A DNA stretch of 64,000 nt from Dendrocalamus latiflorus (lineage: Eukaryota > Streptophyta > Magnoliopsida > Poales > Poaceae): positions 2,150,681 through 2,214,680 of the forward strand of contig CM029617.1 in NCBI GenBank assembly GCA_017311315.1. Reading direction: 5' to 3'. Made by a program: the position numbers and the translations under genes. This document shows positions 33,595 to 44,149 of this stretch, in pieces. The notes beneath the pieces were generated by a model. That model was not told the DNA's origin. It searched no databases and saw only the letters and a list, made by a program, of their open reading frames with translations. Numbering within the stretch: the stretch's first letter is position 1; each line of letters opens with the position of its first letter.

Positions 33595-35685
33595 TTATTT
33601 ACCTTTCCTAGATGAAGATATCCAATCTTTTGTACATATTAGAGCCTCAACCATCTCGGGCTCTAATCGACTACGAAATGGATCAATAACACGGCCACCA
33701 GCACTAAAAGCCGACTCTGAAGCAACAGTTGACACTTGAATAGCTAGCACATCACGAGCTAGTCGTGAGAGAACAGGAAACTTCCCTTGGTGTGTGTTCC
33801 ACCATGACAATATGTTAAACTGTGCACCCTTACCCGTAGGATCAACCCATCGAATTGGTTTCTCTTGCATGTATACCTCAAGTTCATTTATACTACCATG
33901 TGCTGTTGCGACATCCTCATACAAGAACTGTTCAATGTCATCAAGGCCCAAGTCAGGATCACCAAGTGGCTGAGAAGGTCCTTGAGGAGGGTCAGGCTTC
34001 GAAGCTTCAGATGTATTGGACATGTAAGCTTGAAATAATTTGGTCACAACATCCATAAAGTGACTAACTTCATGGGCAGCCCTCTCATGATAAATCCTCC
34101 CCATGAAATACTCCACAAGCTTTTTCTTGTATCTAGGGTCAAGAAAACATGCCACAGCGAGAGCTATGTTGGACTTGTCCCAATACTTATCATATTTGGC
34201 TTTCATAGCCTCTGCCATAGACGAAATAGTAACATCAGCACTTTCACACCAATCTGCAAGTGCTAACTTAATTTCACAAAATTTCCACCAAAACAAGTTT
34301 GCTGTTGGATATTGATTTCCAGAAAATAGCTTGGTTGCATCATGAAATTTCTGCAAACACTTGCATAATGATTCTGCAATATCCCATTCTTCATTTGATG
34401 GAGCACACTTATCGTACTTACCCTCATTCAAGTACAATAGCCTATCAAAAGCCCTCCTGTAATAAATAGCTTGTGACAACATTTCATATGTTGAGTTCCA
34501 CCTTGTAGGCACATCCAATGGAAGACCAGATGTATTATCTAAGTCACATTCTATTGCACACTTTTGAAATTCCTCTCATTGCAATGGAGAATTCTTCACA
34601 ATAACAACAGTAGCTCTAATATTTTGGACTGAAGATGCAATAACTTTCAAGCCATCTTGGGCAACAAGGTTTAGTATGTGACATAAACATCTCACATGAA
34701 AAAAGGCACCATCACAGATCAAGGGAGAACGCTTATGCAGCTCTATCACAACTTCTCTAACACATTTATCATTGGATGATGCATTGTCTAGAGTGAGAGC
34801 AAATAACTTCTTCTCAATATTCCAAGACATGACACCCTTGATAAACTCAGTTGCTAGATTACTTCCTGTATGATTCCCTTTGACATGAATGAATTTAATT
34901 ATTCTTTTTTGCATTTGCCAATTATCATCAATCCAATGCACAGTGATGCACATATAACCTTTATTTTGATTAGATGTCCACATGTCCATAGTTGCAGAAA
35001 ACCGACAAGAAAGAGATTTTAATTGGTCATATAACATTTTCTTTTCATCTCCAAACATTTCTAATATCTCTTTCCTAGTGGTTATGCGAGACTTGAATGA
35101 AAACCCAGGACGTAGAGACTTGATGAAATCAATGAAGTACTCATGCTCTACCATACAAAATGGATATTCATGCATAACCATTGCCACATAGAACTTCTTG
35201 AGGCTAGCTTCAGCATCATACCTGAATATCTGAACAGTTGCACTATCTTCATCACGCTCATATTGGAGTTGTTGTTGGCCTTGCTTTACAGCATGCTTTA
35301 GCAAATGATTCTATAAAGCTTTCGTGCCTCTTGAGGTCTCACATCGAGCTTTATGAGGACATTTATGACACTGTGCCCAAAGTTGTTTCTCCTTTCCACC
35401 CTTTGGTAAGTCAACAGTCACTGTATATTTAGTAAAGTGGTCCCAAACCTTCGAGGTGTACCTCTTCTGCTTCTTCTCAGCAGGCTCAACTTCTCCAGTG
35501 CAAGTCGCTTCATCCATATCAACAACCACATGTTCTTCACCTCCTGTGGCTGTGGTTGTCAATGCACGGGCGTTCGATGGCGATGGTGTTGGTGCCGAGT
35601 GGCCCGTACCAACTGCTGTGGAAGTGCCAGCAGGGGATGCTCCCGTGCTTGCACAAATGCTCGCACTTCCACTTGCAGCAGCCAT
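33595..35685 (-). pseudogene. hAT transposase with two nonsense codons
   Basis: One minus-strand frame of 697 codons. N-terminal Ala/Thr/Ser-rich stretch, then a BED zinc finger (VWDHF...CHKC...H...H) at about residues 95-135, the hAT catalytic core with ATMDMWTSNQNKGY (first Asp), ALTLDNASSND (second Asp), HVRCLCHILNLV, PTRWNSTYEML, and the C-terminal dimerisation domain with VASESAFSAGGRVIDPFRS. Stops: TAG at 35313-35311 (in the BED finger before NHLLKH, probably from AAG) and TGA at 34578-34576 (after SPLQ). No frameshift. It would be an Ac-like family member of normal size if the two stops were absent. Possible 5' non-coding region runs to about 36750. Confidence 0.9.
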
Positions 35686-36439
35686 CTCAAATTATCAATA
35701 TCCTACAAAGCACCAAACAGAAGCGTGATGCCTACTTATCTACATATATCTGTTGTTAAGTCACACAAAACTACAGAGCTAATGTACAATGTAGTAAATA
35801 AAATATCATGGACAAAAGGATGTCTAGGTGAACAAGAACACTGCTGTTGGTTCAGGAAAAGAGTATTTCAGAACTGAAAAAAGGCTCATTTGTCTCCAGC
35901 TAATTCAATTTTATAAAGTGAAATGCAGACAAATTTTATTGGAATTTTCAGGACCAGTTTGCGTGGAGCTACAATGACATCCATTAACATTGCAGTCACT
36001 GTTCAACAAAATACAACAATAATTAGGGGAAAAATTGTTTAAGCCATAACTCACATAGATCATAGATGTACTGCTCTCATGGTTGTATTATGCTTGAAAG
36101 ATCAAGATCACAAAAGCTTATATATTCTTCTACCAGTCCAGTGCATAAGAGAATCAAGAAAATTAGGTACAAGATGAACCTGTAACAGGAACCTGCCAAA
36201 ATTTGGGCCAAGATACACTTATGGTGATTAAATCATCCAAAAAATGCCCTCAAGTTCATCCTTCACCCAAAGATTCATGTCATTGTTCTGCCAAAAAGAA
36301 AGAAATAGGGCAGCATAAGGCTCCTAATACAATTCCTCTCATATTTGATATTTCCATCATCTTGCATTACCCGTAAGCAAAAAGGATAAACAGCAACTCA
36401 CTCACATGCCGTCGGGACTCCAGAGGAGAGGCGGGAGCT

Positions 36440-36690
36440 GACGGTGGCGGCTCCGGTCTGCGAGGGCGGAGAGGCGGCGCCGGCTGCGGGGACGGAGAGG
36501 AGGCGCCGGTCTGCGGGGACGGAGATGGCAGAGAGGCGGCGCCGGTCTGCGGGGGCGGAGAGGCGGCGCCGGTCGCGGGGGCGAAGAGGCGGCGCCGGTC
36601 TGCGGGGGCGGAGAGGCGGCGCCGGTCGCGGGAGCGGAGAGGCGGCGCCGGTCTGCGGGGACGAAGATGGCAGAGAGACGGCGCCGGTCT
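36440..36690 (+). repeat. GC-rich ~27-bp tandem repeat in the hAT leader
   Basis: Repeats of GAGGCGGCGCCGGTCTGCGG followed by GGGCGGA or a shorter variant, about eight or nine copies. Located upstream of the transposase in its transcription direction. It creates open frames on both strands; I do not take these as genes. Confidence 0.85.
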
Positions 36691-37339
36691 GCAGAGAACG
36701 GAGTCGGAGAGGCCGCTCCGCTCGCTACTTCGCAGCTCGCTCGGCTCGCCAAGTCGCCAGGGAGGGATTAGGGTTCGCCGATTATGGGCTGCGATGCGCC
36801 TAGCGTCGCTCCACTCGCTCGGTTAGTCGGTGGATTGGGCCGGGCCGTTAGCGTTATCCGGATAGTTACCGGATAATAATCCGGTAACTATCCGAGAAAT
36901 TATCCGGATAGCTCCGTATCCGTCGGATACTGTTTGTTCCGAATCCGTATCCGTATCCGATAAAAAATATCCGAATCCGTATCCGTATCCGACAAAAATT
37001 TCGGATATCCGAGAAAATGCTCCGAATTAGATCCGAATTAAAACGGACGGACGGTCGGTCGGGAAATATCCGCTCCGTTTACACCCCTAGATTTGCAGCG
37101 TATGTAGACTGTTTTCTGTTTTGTGCAGTAGCTTCTATTGGTTATTATACTGATCCTGCTACTCAGTAATTGCTAACAAGTGGATGCTAGCTGCTTACTG
37201 ATTGCTATTGTTGAATACTAAGATTTGGAGCTTTGCAGTCTTAATTCTGAGTTTTTTTGGACCTTCTTTGTTAGTTTGTGGAAAGGGTTTCATTTTCTCA
37301 ATATTTCATTTCTAATAGTTGACTCGTTCAACTTTACAG

Positions 37340-37534
37340 CATGTTCTGGAACATGGCAGACCACATGAGAGATCTGCTATTATTGAGAAGTTAATTGGAC
37401 AAATCGTGCAAATGAGCCAGCAAAAGTTTGCTTCAAATGTCATTGAGAAGTGCTTAGCCTTTGGGAATCCTGTAGAACGCCAGATTCTGATTGGTGAAAT
37501 GCTTGGATCCACTAACGAAAGTGAACCTCTTGAG
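37340..37534 (+). pseudogene. Captured Pumilio (PUF) exon 5
   Basis: After a good acceptor (TTTACAG at 37333-37339): HVLEHGRPHERSAIIEKL, then FASNVIEKCLAFGNPVERQ and GSTNESEPLE, ending at donor GTTTGTG. This is PUF repeats 6-7 of a Pumilio homology domain, with the SNVIEK base-reading helix. Separated from exon 4 by the hAT insertion. Frame is intact. Confidence 0.9.
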
Positions 37535-37675
37535 GTTTGTGTTCTTTCAACTTTGTTTTACCAAGCTGTCAAGCGAAACTGGCCAAACATTTGTTCAGTT
37601 AGAAGTTTGCTGTATCTTCAGGCATTGAAAGCTGATTAAAGTGACCTTACTGAAGTTACTTAACTGTCCTTGTAG

Positions 37676-37888
37676 GTAATGATGAAAGATCAGTTTGCAA
37701 ACTATGTGGTGCAGAAGGTGTTGGAGACTTGTGATGAGCCTGTTTTCTCACATGGACAGCTTTATGTCACGCTATCAATAGGTGTATCAAGACAAACTAC
37801 AAGAATTTTGGCCAAACCAAAGAAAGAAGTATATACCCTAGGGAAGAGCACCAAAAATATTGTGTATAAAGATGTCCTAGCATGGTGA
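37676..37888 (+). pseudogene. In-frame fusion of PUF exon 6 to a Helitron helicase C-terminus
   Basis: After acceptor TTGTAG (37675) the frame reads VMMKDQFANYVVQKVLETCD (PUF repeat 7/8 helix NYVVQ) and, without any break at about 37736-37741, continues PVFSHGQLYVTLSIGVSRQT, then a Lys/Pro linker and NIVYKDVLAW, stop at 37886-37888. The second half is the end of a plant Helitron Pif1-type helicase (motif VI region HGQLYVALSR plus conserved NIVYKDVL tail). In motif VI the usual Arg of LSR is Ile here (LSI), so an ATPase arginine finger is lost. The PUF domain's eighth repeat and C-cap are missing. The fusion is open reading frame from acceptor to stop. Confidence 0.85.
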
Positions 37889-38214
37889 TGTGGTAAGTAA
37901 ATAGTCCACAAACACCTATTTTCTTACTGTGTTTCATATTTCTTTATGTGACAAAAATGTTTGTTTTCTTTGTAGCCTCAAGTTTAAACAATGTGGGGAT
38001 GGAGAAAGTCGTCGGTGGGTGAGTCCAATGATGTTGTCGCCTCCTCAAAGGATCAGTCGTTATGTGACATTCATTATGTGACAAAAATATTTGGTTATAC
38101 AATATATGAGACGTGAATCTTAATGAATCTGATTGTTCATTTTATTTTTTACACATTTTATCTTGTTTTATATTTTACCGTAGCGTTAGCACGGGCACAC
38201 TACTAGTATTTGTA

Positions 38215-38660
38215 ATGTATAAAATTCTCAAAAAAATAGACAATAACTACGACTGTGTCAGGATGCTGCACATAAGATTTCATATTTTTTTTGCAGCTCG
38301 TTTGTTACATATAACGTCTCTTAAAAAATCACAATTGTACACTCACAGCGAATAAAATTGCCAAAAAAAAATTACGTAGTCAACTACGTTGTGTCGAGAG
38401 ACTGCACATAAAATTTTGTAATTTTGTGAGCTTATTTGCTATATTTAAAAATTAGAACAAACATTATGCAAAAAAGTTAAGGCAGGTAACCTGCCGTCTA
38501 CCCATGGGCCGGCAGGCCATGTGTCAGCTTTGCAACGTGGTCGCCCCGCTACTGGACGGTAAAAACGTTATTTTTGCAAATACGATATGTATACTGTCAT
38601 TTTCATAGTTACAGATACAAATAGTGCTATATATGTCAAAAACTCTACATTATTTCAAAG
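38215..38660 (-). repeat. Right inverted repeat of element A
   Basis: Reverse complement aligns with 28070-28600, including the two subterminal units (with CTGCACATAAAATTTTGTAA) and the GCAAAGCTGACACATGG phrase. Begins directly after the Helitron 3' end. Confidence 0.7.
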
Positions 38661-40570
38661 TTCTATCAATACTTCGTATACTTGCTTGATCGATCTTTAT
38701 GATTTTGAGCAGCTAATTGCTACTTACTAGGATGGATGGATGTGGGGCTGCATTAATCTTTCAACGGCGTACTCACGTCACGTACCGTTCGTTAAGAGTT
38801 CTCTTCTCCCCTGGGGGAAAAACAGTACGGAGAGCTCGCTACTGCCAGGGACATCGCTCACGTTGCATCCCTACAGATCTGGATGCGATGGCACTGTGCA
38901 AGTAGACCAATGATACCCCACCATGGCAACTTGCTTACGAGCATGCAGCGCATGGGGCCTATCGACGGCCAGGATGATACACGCCTCCATGCATCCAGCA
39001 CTTGCAGCACTTGCTCGACAACTCGATCGTACGTGCCGCTGTTGCTTTGCTCCTGCGTCGATCCTCCATGGCCCAGCTCAAGCTCCGGTTTCATTGCGGC
39101 AAGAAAAAAAGCCGATCAAAACGAGGCTAAGGACTAGGAGGCTACATGCTGAGCAATAGTTAGCGCCGCTGTAGCGCGACAATGTGCGGACGTACGTTTT
39201 TGAGGCGATCGCATGGCACAACCCGTGCGATTTCGCATGCCGGTTTCCGCCAGTGCGGCGATGTAGCAACCATGCACGGCGAACGACATAAGTCTGTTCC
39301 CTTCGATTGCGACCGTGCGCATCGACGAGCGGACGGTGTGGCAAAACCTGGAACTCTGGCTGCCGCAACAGCGCATGGTGTAGCAGGATCTGGGGCTCTG
39401 AGCAGCCGGAGCAGTGGACTGGTGACGGCGTTACAGTCGAGCGGCTTGTCGTGCTCGTGTGTGTCGATGCATCGCATGCGTGTGCATGCATGCATGCATC
39501 GAAAGGGATATGACACGACGCGCGCGATCTCAAGCTGCGAAGCTAATTTAATCGTTTACTGTTAACTCTGACGGCACGCTTGGGACGTCTCCTGGGCGCC
39601 ACTAGCTAGAATGGAAGCTATCACATCAATGAGACAAAGAGGGTGACATTTACCGTGCACAGCAACACCACAGGGGAGTCTGATTACCACGTCGTCATTG
39701 TAAATTACCGCCTTTTTTTCGCTTGCTCGGTTTAGCAACTGTGGCTATGTTACTTACGTGCATTAGTAATAGCCTTCCATTTGACAGCACGGTGCTCCCT
39801 CGTGTGTCAGGTCATGTTCAATGATATAAATAATTGATGTCTGTAATATCTTTTATAGATGATACTAAAAATAGCCTATATAATAGATTGTTTTTTTACA
39901 TATCTCTATAGACAACTTCTCCACGATACAATATGTCTTATTTACCGTATTACAATCGACTACTGCATAAGAAACAGTCTAATTCTCTATGCTCACTCTC
40001 TCTCCTCTACATCATCTTGTATTCTACGTGGCAAGATTTATAAATAATTGATATCACACCATTGTATATGGCCTCAGTCTCTCTGTAATCTGTGTATATA
40101 GTTGCAGACAATAGAGCGTTTCATATTTCATCTTTTTTCACAAAAGTTGGACATCAGCAGCCGATTACCAAATGAACAGTACTTTTCATGGTCATCACAT
40201 AACTCTACAGAATAAAATAAAAATAAAAATTCACCTCGCAGCTCCTCTTCTGGTGTGTTTACTACGTGTTCCAACCTCCTGCAATTGTTTTATGATTTAT
40301 TATCACATGACCTATTTTATATCGAGTTACAAGTAGACGTGCACGTGTGCACACACCACTCTTAGTGCGCTCCCCCATACAAGCCTAGAATTGGCTCTCT
40401 AATACATGTCTATAATTGCGGAGAATGAGAAGCCAAAAGCAGTTGAGATGGGCAATGAGTGACTGTGAAAACTCTGTATTCATGGTCGAGCGAAAAGAGA
40501 ACCTGGTGCGTTGCTATCGAAAATTATGAACACATTGCTGATGCGTAGCACCGCGAGCGAGGGGGGATGG
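38661..40570. other. Intergenic DNA right of element A
   Basis: 1.9 kb. 38700-39560 has moderate GC with overlapping open frames on both strands but no recognised motif, and a GCATGCATGCATGCATC run at 39484-39500. A MITE occupies 39810-40073. The remainder is AT-rich and unassigned. Confidence 0.5.
39810..40073. mobile_element. MITE with 3-bp flank repeat
   Basis: Ends GGTCATGTTCAATGATATAA and (inverted) GGCCATATACAATGGTGTGA form an imperfect terminal repeat; both flanks have TCA. 264 bp, AT-rich, non-coding. Confidence 0.5.
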
Positions 40571-40966
40571 CACGGATAGAGTGACAAGTGTGCACATGAG
40601 GGAACAGGCGAGGGGGGATGACACGAACAGAGTAACAACTGTGCGCACAATAGAGCGGGCAAGGGGGATAGCTCGGACAGACTGACAAGTGTGCGCACGA
40701 GGGAGCAGGCTAGGGGAATGGCATGGACAGAGTGATAAGTGTGCGCATGAGGGAGCGGGCGAGGGGGGACGGCATGGATATAGTGACAAATGTATGCACG
40801 AGGGAGCGAGTGAGGGGGATGGCACTGACATAGTGACAAATGTGCGCACGAGGAAGCGGGCCAGAGGGACAACACGGACAGAGTGACAAGTGTGCGCACG
40901 AGGGGGGACAACATGAACAGAGTAACAAATGTGCGCACGAGAGAGCAGACGAGGGAGGACGACACG
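40571..40966 (+). repeat. Minisatellite, about eight units of ~50-51 bp
   Basis: Units such as CGGACAGAGTGACAAGTGTG then CGCACGAGGGAGCGGGCGAG and GGGGATGGCA, with point changes and one unit about 12 bases shorter. Because many units are 51 bases, long open frames of repeated 17-residue blocks appear on both strands (minus strand: Ser/Leu/Val/Thr/Cys-rich). I see no start context or family match that would support a protein. Confidence 0.9.
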
Positions 40967-41120
40967 TACACAACGCAACACTTTGCCTCGTAGGCTACTC
41001 ACATGAAATTAACCACACCATACCAATCCTTTCGCTTATAAAAGAGGTGAAAGAGATCTGGGATAGAACACTATATAACCAAACCCAACACTATTCAAGA
41101 TCTTGCTTCACCACGTCAGG

Positions 41121-41897
41121 ATGGACAAGAGGCAGAAGAAGTAATGTGACAAGATGATGAAGCAACGGGAGGAGACCTGCAAACTAGAAAGGTCTGCTGC
41201 GGCCCGTGACGAACAAGCAAGGGCTGCTGTGGTCCGGGACAAACAGGCAGAGCGTGCCAAGAGGGCACCTCCCCGCAATGACACACCCCGTACCAGCTAC
41301 CTTGTCCTGAACGTTCCAACTGAGCGTTCGCCATAACACTCGCTCAAGGGGGAGACACCGCCCCTCTGTTGGTGCAGGGACCCATGCAAATTCTTCAAGT
41401 CTAGCGGCTCAGCCTGGGCATGTGTTGCTGGGCTTGCACGAACTACTCCTCTGACTATCTCGACCGCCGTTGGGACATGAGCAGCTATCAGCAACCGATA
41501 AGAACTAGTTACATTGTGTTCCCCTATTATTTTTCTTTCAAAGTATGCACAAACAATCTCTCCCGTGTACTCTTTGAGCCTAGAATCGCTATGTGGCTAC
41601 CGCAAGTGGATCGATATAGAGATCCACCGACATGACCTGTGGACTCTCGACTACAAGTAGTGGAATGTCAAAAGGGTCTATGAGATCCAGGAGGAGGAGC
41701 GCTGCAATGACGAGCAAACCAAACGTATACGTCGGGAGATGAAAGCTTATCTTGAGATGTACACACGCAAGGAGCGTGAGGCTCGCCAGAGGGAGCATGA
41801 GAAAAAGAGAAAAATGGCGGCCAAGAGCAAAGAGGCCACCGAGGAGTTCAACACCGAACTCACAAGAAAGGAAAAATGGCATCGGTCCATGCAGTAG
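41121..41897 (+). pseudogene. GRF-type zinc-finger, coiled-coil transposon gene relic
   Basis: Starts at ATG GAC AAG AGG CAG AAG and continues with stops and frame changes. Pieces: KRAPPRNDTPRTSYLVLNVP, then CWCRDPCKFFKSSG (CxC..C GRF finger start), a CCWACTNY-like second half, KWIDIEIHRHDLWTLDYK, and a long charged helix with RREMKAYLEMYTRKEREARQ ending at TAG 41895. GRF-finger plus coiled-coil genes of this type are frequent in grass transposons related to element A. Broken by at least three stops/frame changes. Confidence 0.55.
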
Positions 41898-42299
41898 GTC
41901 GGGCCGTTCCAAACTAGTCCACGAAGGTCGAATTTATTTCTATTACAAAAAGGCGCATATGTATTGTAGGAGTACTTCGGTTTGTTCCATGATGCATTAT
42001 ACTATTTCTTGTGCATGTAACTAAACCCGCTACATCATGTTATTTCTAACTTTATTATAAAGTCTATTTTAATTTGCAACATCAATTCTCATCGTCATTT
42101 CGCATTTAATTCTTCAAAAGGAAGTCCTTTGTTACAATCTTACCACCAAATCCTAAGGTTCCAAATCCATAATTCAAGTCCGAGCTAAATTCAAATATTA
42201 TCTTGGTTTATAATTTACAAACCAACTACAATCACGCATGCATGCAATTTTAATCTCTAAGTACATGAGTATCACATATCGCTAATTATGATTAAATTA

Positions 42300-42600
42300 A
42301 CATGAAATAACATGATAAATTTATAGCATATAAAATTTTCAAAAAAATCAATAATTAGGTCAACTGTGTTGGGAGGCTGCATATAAAATTTTGTAATTTT
42401 TGAAACTCGTTTGCTATATGTAATAAATCCTAAAATTATCATAATTTTATGAATTTTTGAGCAACATTCATGGTAGATAAAATTGTCAAAAAATTGCACA
42501 ATGAAGTATGTTGTGTTAAAAGGCTGCATACAAAAATTTATAGTTTTTGAAGCTTATTTGCTATATGTAAAAATTTGAATAAGCGGTAAATGAAAAATCC
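42300..42600 (+). repeat. Subterminal repeats related to element A (orphan end)
   Basis: Two units (about 42325-42420 and 42475-42590) with CTGCATATAAAATTTTGTAA, TTTGCTATATGTAA and AATTGTCAAAAAATTG match the subterminal units of element A in the orientation of its right end. Together with the GRF gene relic at 41121-41897 this suggests the right part of a second, related element whose left end is lost. Confidence 0.6.
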
Positions 42601-42619
42601 TATCATTTCCAATTAAGTT

Positions 42620-44149
42620 TCCTCAATAAAACTATCCCAAGTCTAATCCAATGGTCAGTAAAATCGAGTTATAGTTAGAGAGAAAAAATAAAACAATCGA
42701 CATCGACGAATACCAATATCAAATATATAAACGATATATAACATATCTAGCCGTCCAAATGCATGAACCATCATGCTAGTTTATAAATAAAGAAAAGCAT
42801 GTCGTTTGAGTCATGCATGTGTTTTATAGATGACAAAGACAACTCCACTGAAAAGTAGCCATATTTGTGTGGACCGTGGAGTGGTGGTGCACGGACATGA
42901 TGTCAGTACCGACTTATACAGGAATTTCACAAAAAATTACAGAATTTCATAGAAAATAGTTATATTTTGGGGAAAAAAACTTCTAGTCCAAAGGAGAAGG
43001 GAAAAAAAACCGTGGCCGTGTTTTCTTTTGAAACTCGTTCTGCGCCGTTTGGGCCAGTCCTATTGCGCACCACCGCCGTTGGAATTTCTTCCGCCATTCC
43101 ATGGACTAAGGCCTGTATCTCGCACGGCCCATTGGGCAGTTCTGTGAAGCCCCGTTGTGGTCGGAGAACGGTTCCCCGACAGCTCGCCGTGGGGTGCGGC
43201 TCGACGGTTCTTCGTGCCCCGCCTCCCCCACGGCCGGCGCCGGCCTCCCGACGTCGCCGTCGTAGACGCCGAACAGTCGGACACTCATGAATGCTGCACT
43301 TGCACCCGGCTGAGGCAACGGTGGGTCGGTGCCGGTGCCGTCCGCTCGTTCGTTCTTGTTTAGCCAATGGCCTGTCCAGGATTTGCCCTTATACATCGAG
43401 CGCACCTTATTACGCATCAATGATTTGACTCAGAACAGGTCGATCGTAAATGTGTTATAGCTTGATGAACTTTCTCTTGCACAAGCAATCAAAACCTGAT
43501 CTCTCATGTTAGCCCGTGTCGCAGTCGCAGAATACAAAATAATCAGAAGAAGAACCATGGAAGAATTACTGAATCAACAACTTCTAGGGCCTGCAGCATG
43601 ATCCCTTCTAGCTTTTTGGTTCACTCGAACCAGTTATGCCGTGCCTGCAGGTTGTGCGTTTCTGGCTCCTGCCTTTCCGGGTTGGAGAGTGCCAATCCCC
43701 TGTGTTTTACATGTACAGCTCGAACACTAACTCGCCAATCAACACGCGTACTTTTGACCTAATCTTCGAGCTGGCAGAGCGGAAAGACGCACGCCATTGG
43801 GTGGCTGGCTCGTACCGAACGGCAAGTACGCGATCAATTTGCGTAGGCCCATGGCCGGATGCCCGGATACGACGTATTTGCCGTGCCGCGTGTGTGCGTG
43901 GAGTGGACGCGTTCGGCGCGCGCGCCTAATGCCCTTCTGAAACTCCATGCGTTTCTCGGAAACACGGTGTTTTTCAGGATTTCAGGCACTCCGCGCATGC
44001 GTCTCCCAACATGACATGCTGCGGCGAAACCCCGGCTCAATGGCGTGCACTTGCATTGATCTCACCCGGCACAACTGCACAAGCACGGCTCGGACTCAGC
44101 ATCACTTTCCCTGGCCTCTCTCTATTTCACTGCACTCAGCTTCAATCCA
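42620..44149. other. Intergenic DNA left of the CACTA element
   Basis: 1.5 kb. 42960-43370 is GC-rich with overlapping frames on both strands, perhaps the remnant of a 5' exon, but without a recognised motif. The rest is mixed with no gene evident. Confidence 0.5.

Larger units (their letters stand above)
32725..37089 (-). mobile_element. hAT transposon inserted in a captured PUF intron
   Basis: Lies between PUF exons 4 and 5 inside Helitron 2. Ends: left TAGATGAAAACGGATCGGAT, right (inverted) TAGGGGTGTAAACGGAGCGG, with clusters of CGGATA/ATCCGTATCC subterminal motifs on both sides (32730-32890 and 36860-37080), as in Ac/Ds-type elements. A transposase frame lies on the minus strand. An 8-bp TSD was not found: GTCACGAA on the left versus GATTTGCA on the right. 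The left end seems altered (missing GG and flanked by a 19-bp tandem duplication). Confidence 0.8.
30491..38206 (+). mobile_element. Helitron 2 carrying captured Pumilio exons and a helicase tail
   Basis: Begins TCTCTACCCCTCTATAATAC after an A (30490) and ends GCACGGGCACACTACTAG before a T (38207), with a near-perfect hairpin CCGTAGC/GCACGG just before the end. These termini and the A/T target site are standard for plant Helitrons. A helicase C-terminal tail sits 3' (37741-37888), in the place expected for Helitron coding sequence, which supports the call independently. The 7.7-kb body holds a GC-rich pyrimidine block (30735-31124), a captured coiled-coil exon, six captured PUF exons and, inside a PUF intron, a 4.4-kb hAT element. 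Rep and the rest of the helicase are absent, so it is non-autonomous. Confidence 0.85.
28070..38660 (+). mobile_element. Large terminal-inverted-repeat element A (probable Mutator-like), nest host
   Basis: The left 28070-28600 and the reverse complement of 38215-38660 align over several hundred bases: both have ...CATATATxxCAC.GTTTGTAT, then CCGTCC, GCAAAGCTGAC, then two subterminal units of about 150 bp each containing AAATTTTATGTGCA and CTTGACTGTGTAATTT-like text. Between the left repeat and the Helitron lies a decayed multi-exon coding region (29040-30420). Removing the Helitron (30491-38206) would join the coding region to the right repeat. Long inverted repeats suggest Mutator-like, but no 9-bp TSD was identified and borders are approximate. 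Confidence 0.65.

Noticed and set aside
36402..36803. 116-119-residue frames on both strands upstream of the hAT transposase
   Set aside because: Product of the 27-bp GC-rich tandem repeat; no domain. A 5' exon of the transposase cannot be fully excluded.
39078..39565. Overlapping frames up to 151 residues on both strands
   Set aside because: No domain, no consistent codon pattern; both strands equally open.
40480..41002. 160-residue minus-strand frames rich in Ser/Leu/Cys/His
   Set aside because: They are translations of the 51-bp minisatellite; open only because the unit is a multiple of three.
42960..43420. Overlapping 74-135-residue frames
   Set aside because: GC-rich patch with frames on both strands, no motif, no splice context that I could defend.
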